Below the pieces are notes generated by a model that was not told the DNA's origin, did not search any database, and saw nothing but the letters and a program-made list of their open reading frames with translations. Both the position numbers and the translations under genes were made by a program. Below, piece after piece: positions 1-6,672 of a stretch of DNA of 64,000 nt. Every line of letters starts with the position of its first letter. The stretch's first letter is position 1. The DNA is from Corallococcus macrosporus DSM 14697 (GTDB lineage Bacteria; Myxococcota; Myxococcia; Myxococcales; Myxococcaceae). The stretch lies in assembly GCF_002305895.1 (NCBI RefSeq), contig NZ_CP022203.1:3512501-3576500 (forward strand), given 5' to 3'.

Positions 1-114
1 CTCCAGCTTGTCACGGGCCGGCATATGGGCCAGCCGCGCTGGCGGGGGCTCCGTCAGCTCGCCTCCCGAGTTTCCGGCTCCGCGGCGGCTGTTGAGGGAC
101 TGGGTCACAGGCAT
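1..114 (-). CDS. Start of an unidentified protein, cut by the window edge
   Basis: An ATG on the minus strand at 114-112 opens 38 codons without a stop, running off the left edge. The peptide begins MPVTQSLNSRRGAG and is rich in Pro, Ala and Arg, with no recognisable domain. A GGGAGG stretch lies about 18 bases upstream, farther than a normal ribosome binding site, so the start is uncertain. It has the same orientation as the Fic-fold gene at 268-1110, with 153 bp of dyad-rich DNA between. Only the gene's existence is suggested here; its function cannot be judged. Confidence 0.4.
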   Translation of the reverse strand, partial: MPVTQSLNSRRGAGNSGGELTEPPPARLAHMPARDKLE

Positions 115-143
115 GGGTATTCTTCTTACTTCCTCCCGTCCTG

Positions 144-204
144 GGATTCGAGAATCCGGGGTCTGTTGCCAACACACCAATGGTGTCGACGGACCCCGGA
201 TTCT
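144..204. repeat. Nested inverted repeats upstream of the first gene
   Basis: A perfect 13-bp inverted repeat has arms at 151-163 (AGAATCCGGGGTC) and 192-204. Inside it lies a second dyad, ACACCA-A-TGGTGT, at 174-186. The left arm can also pair with GGATTC at 144-149, so two alternative foldings exclude each other. It lies after the Fic-fold gene stop and before the gene starting at 114, both minus strand, so it could be a terminator or a leader control element. No T-run follows the stem on the minus strand, which weakens the simple terminator reading. Confidence 0.6.
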
Positions 205-267
205 TCACGGCGCGCGGGAGGAGCGTGAGCCAGCGCGCTCCCCCGCCGGGCCGCCGCCGGACGTGGG

Positions 268-1110
268 CTAGCCGTTCAGCGCCTTGTACTTGCGCCCCAG
301 GTCCCGGAAGTACTTCATGCCGTTGTCCAGCGAGTTCTCCATCGCGTCCATCAGCACCGTGCGGAAGGCCGCCGCGGGTCCCCGGAAGGACTCGTAGTAG
401 CGCTGCCGGTCGATGGAGTGGATGACGGCGGGCATGTAGCCGTTGCGCAGCAGGATGAGGTTGCTGCACATGCGCCCCACCTTCCCGCTGTGCTCGGTGA
501 AGGGGAAGATCTGCACGAACTTGTGCTGGACCGTGGCCGCCTGCTTGATGGGGTGGAACTCACGGAACTCGGCGCTGGCCGTGTAGTCCACGAGCTTCTC
601 CAGCTCCGGCTGGATCTTCGCCGGCTGGGCGATGTCGTGGAAGTACGTGCGGTGCAGCGGCATGTCCTTGCGCAGCCCGGACCTGTCCCGCTCCTTGGCC
701 AGCTCCTTCTCGGTGCGCTCGCGGCGCTCCATGCGCGCGCGCTCCGTCTGCGCCTCGGGCGTGTTGCCCAGGAAGAGGTCGTGCATCCGCTTGATGGTGG
801 TCAGCGTGATCTGCGCCTGCTTCCTGGCGCCCGCCGCCTCCTCGCGGATGTAGTCGCAGACGGCCTTGTGGTTCCGGATTTCAAGGACGACCGGAATCAT
901 GGAGGCCTCCGCGCTGGTCCGATGCGGGAACAGCGCGGCCATCAGCTCCTGATGGGTGTAGACGACTCCCTCCAGCGCGGCGTCGTGGTAGATCCACGAC
1001 ATCTCCATCTTGTCCATGAACTCGCGCGCGTCAGGTTTGTCCTTGTAGATGTCGAGGTACCCACGCAGCGTCTCGTTCTTCTCATCGATGTCCTGGTAGC
1101 GTTCCTTCAC
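268..1110 (-). CDS. Fic-fold protein with degenerate active site
   Basis: A 280-residue protein resembling the Fic/DOC family, whose active members transfer AMP or other phosphate-containing groups to target proteins using the motif HPFx(D/E)GNGRxxR. Residues 201-213 read IFPFTEHSGKVGR: the catalytic His is Phe202, Gly-Asn is His-Ser and the first Arg is Lys, so normal catalysis is unlikely. The usual inhibitory motif (S/T)xxxE(G/N) appears as DAALEG at 43-48, also altered. The start chosen is the GTG at 1110 because GAAGGAG sits nine bases upstream; a longer frame reaches an ATG at 1227 overlapping the ATPase stop, but it would translate through a good promoter match. The protein is probably a binding or regulatory pseudo-enzyme. 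Family call fairly sure; role unknown. Confidence 0.7.
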   Translation of the reverse strand: MKERYQDIDEKNETLRGYLDIYKDKPDAREFMDKMEMSWIYHDAALEGVVYTHQELMAALFPHRTSAEASMIPVVLEIRNHKAVCDYIREEAAGARKQAQITLTTIKRMHDLFLGNTPEAQTERARMERRERTEKELAKERDRSGLRKDMPLHRTYFHDIAQPAKIQPELEKLVDYTASAEFREFHPIKQAATVQHKFVQIFPFTEHSGKVGRMCSNLILLRNGYMPAVIHSIDRQRYYESFRGPAAAFRTVLMDAMENSLDNGMKYFRDLGRKYKALNG

Positions 1111-1189
1111 GGACTGCGGCTCCTTCTCGCTGCGGGTCCGCCGCGGGCGGTACACGAAGCATGCGGCCGAGCGGTACAACGGCGCGTGG

Positions 1190-1218
1190 ATTCTAGAAAT
1201 TCCGCGCGGTTGTAACAA
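1190..1218 (-). promoter_or_regulatory. Sigma-70-type promoter for the Fic-fold gene
   Basis: On the minus strand TTGTTA (1218-1213) and TAGAAT (1195-1190) are separated by 17 bp. The block is conspicuously AT-rich for this genome and lies in the gap between the ATPase stop and the GTG at 1110. It suggests the Fic-fold gene can be transcribed independently of the ATPase gene. Confidence 0.55.
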
Positions 1219-1226
1219 CGAAATCA

Positions 1227-2567
1227 TCACAGATTGACGAGGAACACCTCGCACGCCTGGTCGAGCAGGTCCTTGGAGAGCGCCGGGGGTATCTGCCGGT
1301 ATCGCGCCGCGTCCCGGATGAGGCTCACCAGGTCCCGCGGGTGACACGAGCGCAGCTCCATGCTCCGGGGCTTGTAGTAGTGCTCGATGAGGTACGTGAC
1401 GGCCTGGTCCACGTACGGGATTCCCGCCGCCTCGCAGACGCGGCTGAAGATTTCCCGGTAAGCCTCTTCGTCGGGGTTCCCGACCTCAATCTTGTACTTG
1501 ATGCGGCGCAGGAAGGCCTCGTCCACCAGCTCCTTGGGGTCCAGGTTGGTGGAGAAGACGAGGAGCTGGTCGAAGGGGATTTCGAACTTCTTGCCGGTGT
1601 GGAGGGTGAGGAAGTCCACCCGCTTCTCCAGGGGGACGATCCACCGGTTGAGCAGGTCCGTGGGGTGGACCTTCTGGCGGCCGAAGTCGTCGATGAGGAG
1701 CATGCCGCCGTTGGCCTTCACCTGGAACGGCGCTTCGTAGAAGCGGGTGCTCTCCGAATAGATGAGGTCCAGCATGGCCAGCGTCAGCTCGCCGCCCACG
1801 ACGACGGAGGGCCGGCGGCAGACCAGCCACCGGTTGTCCATTTCGAACGTCTGGCGGCGGCCCGACGTGTCCCGGCCCACCTCCAGCGACACCGGCGTGT
1901 GGATGAGCCGGTCGTAGACCTGGATGATCTGATTGCCAATCTCCAGGCAGTGGGGGACGAAGACCTCGCCGCCGAACATGTTGGAGACGGCCTCGGCCAG
2001 GCTCGTCTTGCCGTTGCCGGGCGAGCCGTAGAGGAACAACGAGCGGCCGGAGTTCACCGCCGGGCCCAGCTTGTCCATCAGCTCCGCGGGCACGGTGAGG
2101 TGGCTGAGCGCCATCACCAGCTCCTCCTGGCTGACGACGGGCGTCTCCTCCGTCTGGCTGGTGATGAGCGCGTTGTACTGCTCGATGGGCACCGGCGCGG
2201 GGCCCACGTAGGTGGTGCGGGTGAGCGCGTCGCGCGCGTACTCGCGGCCCTTCTCCGACAGGATGAACTCCACCGACGCGCGGCCAAAGCCCTTGCCGCC
2301 GCGCAGGTCCACCAGCTTCTCCGTGGCCAGGAAGTCCACCACGTGCTCGATGACGCCCGGCCAGGGCAGGCGCATCTCGTCCGCGATGCCCATGCCCGTG
2401 CCCGTGCCCACGTAATAGAGGTACTTCAGGGCGATGTCGGACAGGATGCCCATCTTGAGCCCCGTGTCCTCCACGGACTTCGGCTCCGGCGGAGCGATGT
2501 CGAGGATGGATGGATTCTCAAGCTTGAACGGGTTGTCGTCGTAGTCGTAGCCAGCGGGAGGAGCCAT
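1227..2567 (-). CDS. AAA+ ATPase, uncharacterised myxobacterial type
   Basis: A cytoplasmic AAA+ ATPase of about 446 residues. Visible motifs are a Walker A GSPGNGKTS near residue 181, a Walker B LLIDDF near 289 and a sensor-1 Asn in FSTN near 350. The N-terminal 150 residues form a separate region with a winged-helix look (residues around LPWPGVIEHVVDFLATEKLV), possibly for protein or DNA binding. The start taken is the ATG at 2567, preceded by GGGG four bases upstream; an in-frame ATG at 2621 would add 18 residues. No membrane segment is seen. The gene lies between ilvE and the Fic-fold gene on the same strand. The substrate is unknown; the ATPase call is secure, the exact family is not. 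Confidence 0.85.
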   Translation of the reverse strand: MAPPAGYDYDDNPFKLENPSILDIAPPEPKSVEDTGLKMGILSDIALKYLYYVGTGTGMGIADEMRLPWPGVIEHVVDFLATEKLVDLRGGKGFGRASVEFILSEKGREYARDALTRTTYVGPAPVPIEQYNALITSQTEETPVVSQEELVMALSHLTVPAELMDKLGPAVNSGRSLFLYGSPGNGKTSLAEAVSNMFGGEVFVPHCLEIGNQIIQVYDRLIHTPVSLEVGRDTSGRRQTFEMDNRWLVCRRPSVVVGGELTLAMLDLIYSESTRFYEAPFQVKANGGMLLIDDFGRQKVHPTDLLNRWIVPLEKRVDFLTLHTGKKFEIPFDQLLVFSTNLDPKELVDEAFLRRIKYKIEVGNPDEEAYREIFSRVCEAAGIPYVDQAVTYLIEHYYKPRSMELRSCHPRDLVSLIRDAARYRQIPPALSKDLLDQACEVFLVNL

Positions 2568-2664
2568 CAAGCCCCGTTGTAGCCCATTCAGCGGGCGCTC
2601 GGGCGCGGGACGTGGCGTCATCCTGGGGCGGCCCGCCGGGCGGGCGGCGAGGCGGCGTGCCCAG

Positions 2665-2692
2665 GCCCCCCTCCCGCGTGGAAGAGGGGGGC
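2665..2692 (-). terminator. Terminator-like hairpin after ilvE
   Basis: A perfect 9-bp stem, GCCCCCCTC (2665-2673) with GAGGGGGGC (2684-2692), has a 10-base loop and begins 15 bp past the ilvE stop on the minus strand. No U-tract follows, as is common in very GC-rich genomes, so termination here is an inference. Confidence 0.5.
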
Positions 2693-2706
2693 TTCAAGCG
2701 GGGCGG

Positions 2707-3654
2707 CTAGATGTACGTGAGCCACTCGGCGTACTTCGGCTCCTGGCCGCGCACGATGCGGAAGTACATGTCCTGCACGTGCCGGGTGATGGGGCCGGGC
2801 TTGCCGTCGCCCACCTGGCGGTTGTCCACCTCGCGCACGGGGGTGATCTCCGCCGCCGTGCCGCAGAAGAAGATCTCGTTGGTGATGTAGAGCGCGTCGC
2901 GGGTGAAGGTGACCTCCTCCACCGTGCGGCCGCTGTCGCGCAGGATGTGCAGCACCGTGTCGCGGGTGATGCCGTCCAGGATGGGGCAGGACAGCGGGGG
3001 CGTCTTGATGACGCCCTTCTTGTTCACCTGGAAGATGTTCTCGCCGGAGGCCTCGGCGACGAAGCCGCTGACGTCCAGGAGGATGGCCTCGTCATAGCCC
3101 GCCATCACCGCCTCGCGCTTGGCGAGGATGGAGTTGACGTACTGGCCGGTGATCTTCCCGCGCACCATGTTCACGTTCACGTGCATGCGCGTGTACGAGC
3201 TGACCTTGGCGCGGATGCCTTCCTTGATGCCCTTGTCACCCAGGTACGCGCCCCAGTCCCACGCCGTCACGGCCGTGCGGGTGGGGTTCACCGCGCCCAG
3301 GCCCATGGCGCCGTCGCCCATGAAGGCCACCGGCCGCAGGTACGCGCCGTTGGCGAACAGGTCCTTCTGCGCGCGCAGCAGATTCACGCACGCGTCGAAG
3401 AGCTCGTCCTCGGTGTACGGAATCTTGAGCATGATGATGTGGGCCGAGTCGAGCAGCCGGCGGATGTGCTCACGCAGCCGGAAGACGGCCAGGCGCCCGT
3501 CGTGCGTCTTGTACGCGCGGATGCCTTCGAAGACGCCCAGGCCGTAATGCAGCGCGTGCGTCATCAGATGCACGTGGCCCTCGTCCCACTTCATCAGTCG
3601 GCCGTCGAGCCAGATCTGCTCGGCGCGCACTCCACTACTCGAGGTCGAGCTCAT
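2707..3654 (-). CDS. ilvE: Branched-chain amino acid aminotransferase
   Basis: A PLP-dependent class IV aminotransferase of 315 residues that interconverts leucine, isoleucine and valine with their 2-oxo acids using glutamate/2-oxoglutarate. Family landmarks are HALHYGLGVFEGIRAY near residue 33, the PLP-lysine region RGKITGQYVNS near 163, and EASGENIF near 200, which helps bind the cofactor phosphate. Length matches the family. The start ATG at 3654 has AAGGA eight bases upstream. In myxobacteria branched-chain amino acids also feed iso-branched fatty acids, so this enzyme links to lipid synthesis as well. A strong promoter match precedes it and a hairpin follows, so it is probably a single-gene unit. 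Confidence 0.95.
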   Translation of the reverse strand: MSSTSSSGVRAEQIWLDGRLMKWDEGHVHLMTHALHYGLGVFEGIRAYKTHDGRLAVFRLREHIRRLLDSAHIIMLKIPYTEDELFDACVNLLRAQKDLFANGAYLRPVAFMGDGAMGLGAVNPTRTAVTAWDWGAYLGDKGIKEGIRAKVSSYTRMHVNVNMVRGKITGQYVNSILAKREAVMAGYDEAILLDVSGFVAEASGENIFQVNKKGVIKTPPLSCPILDGITRDTVLHILRDSGRTVEEVTFTRDALYITNEIFFCGTAAEITPVREVDNRQVGDGKPGPITRHVQDMYFRIVRGQEPKYAEWLTYI

Positions 3655-3701
3655 TCGATGTTCCTTCGCCTGGATGTTTGAGGTGTGGGACAGCCGGGGG
3701 C

Positions 3702-3730
3702 CTTCTAATCAGCGGAACCTATGAGGTCAA
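3702..3730 (-). promoter_or_regulatory. Sigma-70-type promoter for ilvE
   Basis: On the minus strand TTGACC (3730-3725), 17 bp, then TAGAAG (3707-3702); the ATG follows about 48 bases after the -10. The -35 lies within one of two direct copies of GAGGTCAAAGC (3724-3734 and 3751-3761), spaced 27 bp apart. Confidence 0.6.
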
Positions 3731-3754
3731 AGCGAGTTTCGTGGCCCAGGGAGG

Positions 3755-5170
3755 TCAAAGCACCGGTGGCAGGGGAGCGAGCATCCTGCGGAGGAACGGG
3801 ATGTCCTCCGCCAGCGCCGCTCGTCCGAAGTGTAGCGCCTTCGCGGCCAGTTCCACCGACGGTACGACTTCCACGGGCGACAATGTTCGCGGGAAGCGTT
3901 TGACGTGGTGCGTATAGGGAAGGTTGGGCGCCACCGTCATCGCGGCCAGCCGCTGAAGGGGCAGCCAGAAGGGCGTGGTCAGCTTCGGGGCGAAGCCGTC
4001 GAGCGCGAGGATGAACGCGTTGCGCGTGCCGATGCGGCCCCGGGCCACCGCCTTCCACGCCGCCTTCGCGGGCAGGTTGTCCACCAGTCCTCCGTCAATG
4101 AGCCGCGCGACGCCGTGCTGGCCCATCAGTCCTTCCACCAGGGTGTGCATGGCCGGGTCCTCGCGCAGCACGTCGTAGTGGATGACGCCGGGCAGCGCGG
4201 ACGAGAAGCCCGCGGCGTCGAGCGCGTCGAAGTCGCCGGTGGCGTCGTCCGCGCCCAGGTAGAGGCGGGCGGTGACTTCGGGGCGGGTGAAGAGCTCGGC
4301 CATGGCGCCCATGGCGGCCTGGATGCGGCGGGCCACGCCCGCGGGGTTGAGCAGGCCCAGGGGGCTGGTCCCCAACAGGCGCTCGTAATACTCCAGCGGC
4401 CGGGGGAGCATGCCGCGGCGGATGCCGCCCACGGCGATGAGGGTGGGCACCGGCAAGTCCCTGAGCCGCATGCCGCTGCTCTCCGGCCCCGCGCCGAAGA
4501 AGCGGCCCAGCCCCGCGCGCAGGAAGAGCCGCAGCGCGGCGGGCAGCCCGTAGCGGCTCTCCGTGGAGATGAAGCGGAAGAGCTTCCGGAAGGACAGCCC
4601 GCGGACGATGTTGATCATGTCCGTGGGGTCGAAGCGCGCCAGGCGTGAGCGCATGATGGCCAGGATGGCGCCCATGGACGTCCCGGCGAGCAGGCGCGGC
4701 TCCAGGCCGTGCTCGTCCAGCAGGCTCATCACGCCCAGGTAGACGTAGGCCGTGCCGCCACCCCCGCCGGTGACGAGCACCAGCTCCTTGTGGCGAATCT
4801 CCCGGTCCAGCGCCTCCAGCGGGACGCGGCCGCGCAGCCGCTCCGCCACCGCGTCACGCGCCTTCGCGGCGTGCTGGCGCAGGTCCTTCACGTGCGGCAT
4901 CAACCGGTCGCGCGTGGGCGGGGTGGGGCCCCGGAGGACCGGGCCCAGGCGGCGCTCCACCTCCTCGCGGAACGGGGTGAGCTGCGCGCCCACGCCCACG
5001 TCGAGCCCGCCGTGCCGCACCTTGTAGAGGCGCGCCAGCGACAGCGCGGTGCGCAGGATGGCCTCCTCGCGCGGGTCCACCAGGGCGGCGTTGGCCAGGG
5101 ACGCGCGCACGAGGCGGAGCTCCATCTCCTCGAGCGGCCGGGTGATTTGAAAGCGTTCCTTCAGCAGCAC
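3755..5170 (-). CDS. Patatin-like phospholipase
   Basis: A 471-residue patatin-family acyl hydrolase. The catalytic parts are all present: the glycine-rich oxyanion loop VTGGGGGTAYVY near residue 134, the nucleophile elbow GTSMG near 164, and the second dyad residue in LIDGGLVDN near 363. The first 120 residues are an Arg-rich helical extension not found in minimal patatins. No signal peptide is seen, so it is probably cytoplasmic or peripheral on membranes. The gene follows the MoxR-type ATPase gene by 17 bp on the same strand, so the two are very likely co-transcribed. Family members release fatty acids from phospholipids; the actual substrate here is unknown. Confidence 0.85.
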   Translation of the reverse strand: MLLKERFQITRPLEEMELRLVRASLANAALVDPREEAILRTALSLARLYKVRHGGLDVGVGAQLTPFREEVERRLGPVLRGPTPPTRDRLMPHVKDLRQHAAKARDAVAERLRGRVPLEALDREIRHKELVLVTGGGGGTAYVYLGVMSLLDEHGLEPRLLAGTSMGAILAIMRSRLARFDPTDMINIVRGLSFRKLFRFISTESRYGLPAALRLFLRAGLGRFFGAGPESSGMRLRDLPVPTLIAVGGIRRGMLPRPLEYYERLLGTSPLGLLNPAGVARRIQAAMGAMAELFTRPEVTARLYLGADDATGDFDALDAAGFSSALPGVIHYDVLREDPAMHTLVEGLMGQHGVARLIDGGLVDNLPAKAAWKAVARGRIGTRNAFILALDGFAPKLTTPFWLPLQRLAAMTVAPNLPYTHHVKRFPRTLSPVEVVPSVELAAKALHFGRAALAEDIPFLRRMLAPLPPVL

Positions 5171-5187
5171 GCGCTTTGGGGGGCCCG

Positions 5188-6126
5188 TCAGGCCTGGGCG
5201 ATCTGCGGCAGGTTGGCCTTGGCCTTCTCGATGTCGCCCTCGTATTTGAGGACGAGGTTGAGCGTGGAGGCCACCACGTCCGAGGTGAGCTGCTCCGCGT
5301 TGAGCAGCGCCAGGCTCTGCGCCCAGTCCAGCGTCTCGCTGATGGAGGGCGCCTTCTTCAAGTCCAACGCGCGGATGGCGGCGACGGCCTCCACGACCTG
5401 CTCGGCCAGCACCTGGGGGACCTGCGGGAGGCGCGCGCGGACGATGCGCAGCTCACGCTCGCGGTCCGGGAAGTCGATGTGCAGGTGGAGGCAGCGGCGC
5501 TTGAGGGCGTCGGACAGCTCGCGCGCGGCGTTGGAGGTGAGCAGCACGCGGGGGATGTGCCTGGCCCGGAAGGTGCCCAGCTCGGGGATGGTGACGGCGT
5601 TGTCGGAGAGCACCTCCAGCAGGAAGGCCTCGAACTCCGGGTCCGCCTTGTCGATTTCGTCCACCAGCAGCAGGGCGGGGCGCTCGGAGAGCTGGGCGCG
5701 CAGCACCGGGCGGGGCAGCAGGAAGCGCTCGGAGAAGAACACCGCGTCGCTGGAGGCCAGCCGGTCCGCCGCCTGCGCCAGCGTGGTGGTGCCCTGCACC
5801 ATGTCCCCAATCTTGTCCTTGAGGAGCTGGGTGTAGAGGAGCTGCTTGGCGTACTCCCACTCGTAGAGGGCCTTCGCCTCGTCCAGGCCCTCGTAGCACT
5901 GGAGCCGGATGAACTCGCGCCCCAGCGCCTGGGACAGCGCCTTGGCCAGCTCCGTCTTGCCGACGCCAGCGGGGCCTTCCACCAGGATGGGCTTGTCCAT
6001 CCGGTCCGCCAGGAAGGCCGCCGTGGCGATCTCCGGCGAGGACAGATAGCCCACCTGCTCCAGGCGCTTCTCCGCGTCCTCCACGCTGGTGAAGGCGCGG
6101 CTCTCAACCGTTGAAGGGGTGCTCAC
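5188..6126 (-). CDS. MoxR-type AAA+ ATPase
   Basis: A 312-residue MoxR-family AAA+ ATPase. Walker A is EGPAGVGKTEL near residue 50, Walker B is LLLVDEIDKAD near 153, and the sensor residue lies in LLTSNAAREL near 196, followed by an arginine-finger region KRRCLHLHIDFP. MoxR proteins act as chaperone-like ATPases, usually beside VWA-domain genes, loading metals or assembling complexes. Here the partner is a patatin-like phospholipase instead, 17 bp downstream. The start is the GTG at 6126. The pairing suggests the ATPase controls or remodels the lipase or its target; that is inference. Confidence 0.9.
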   Translation of the reverse strand: MSTPSTVESRAFTSVEDAEKRLEQVGYLSSPEIATAAFLADRMDKPILVEGPAGVGKTELAKALSQALGREFIRLQCYEGLDEAKALYEWEYAKQLLYTQLLKDKIGDMVQGTTTLAQAADRLASSDAVFFSERFLLPRPVLRAQLSERPALLLVDEIDKADPEFEAFLLEVLSDNAVTIPELGTFRARHIPRVLLTSNAARELSDALKRRCLHLHIDFPDRERELRIVRARLPQVPQVLAEQVVEAVAAIRALDLKKAPSISETLDWAQSLALLNAEQLTSDVVASTLNLVLKYEGDIEKAKANLPQIAQA

Positions 6127-6315
6127 CCCGTGAACTTAACCGACGCCCTCCAGGCGACTGCGGCAAAAATGCCAGGGTTCCGGCGTCGCCAACGTGGCCC
6201 GTCCGCCGCGCTGCCTGGCAACCACGCGGAAATCCGTGAGGAAATTTTTTGCGCACCGTGGGCACACGCCGTGCATCTCTTGGCCGCGACTCGGTACTCA
6301 GGGAGGTGCGTGGTC

Positions 6316-6537
6316 ATGGTGTGGGCGTGGATCCGGATGGTGATGATGGTGGCGGTCGTCCTGCTCCCAGGCGGGTTCCCACTCCTGCTCGCCTACGTCT
6401 CCCTGCGGACACTTCGTAACAGTTGGCGCCGCGCCCAAGAGGAGGCGCTGAGCGACGGACACCAGGTGACCCTCCGGGAGGTCGTCTCCACGCTCCACTT
6501 CAAGGAGCTGGTCCGCGAGGCGCGCGCCTCGCTTTGA
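6316..6537 (+). CDS. Small single-pass membrane protein
   Basis: A 73-residue protein starting at an ATG with GGGAGG nine bases upstream. Residues 3-28 are strongly hydrophobic (a Trp/Met/Val-rich stretch ending LLLAYVSLRTL), followed by an Arg-rich, helical cytoplasmic tail. In-frame codons reach farther upstream but that part has no ribosome binding site and poor codon use. It is transcribed divergently from the MoxR gene and faces the end of aglZ across a dyad. No family is recognised. Confidence 0.6.
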   Translation: MVWAWIRMVMMVAVVLLPGGFPLLLAYVSLRTLRNSWRRAQEEALSDGHQVTLREVVSTLHFKELVREARASL

Positions 6538-6580
6538 GCGCGGTGGGGGCCGCCCGACCCCTGCCTGGTTGGAACTGAAA

Positions 6581-6625
6581 CGGCCCTGACACACCTGCCC
6601 GGCCAGGGCATGGATGTCAGGGCCG
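6581..6625. terminator. Convergent terminator between the small membrane gene and aglZ
   Basis: A perfect 11-bp stem has arms CGGCCCTGACA (6581-6591) and TGTCAGGGCCG (6615-6625), with a second short hairpin TGCCC/GGGCA in the loop. Read on the minus strand, the stem is followed by TTT, matching a terminator for aglZ; on the plus strand it lies about 45 bp past the stop of the small membrane gene. Confidence 0.7.
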
Positions 6626-6672
6626 CTTCATTGAAGCCTCGGGGTTTCGAGGCGGGGCGCCTCCCCGCCAGG

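Noticed and set aside
144-163. GGATTCGAGAATCC looked at first like a tRNA T-arm
   Set aside because: No acceptor stem, anticodon loop or D-arm can be built around it.
1111-1347. N-terminal extension of the Fic-fold gene
   Set aside because: It would overlap the ATPase gene and translate through a good promoter match; the GTG at 1110 has a proper ribosome binding site.
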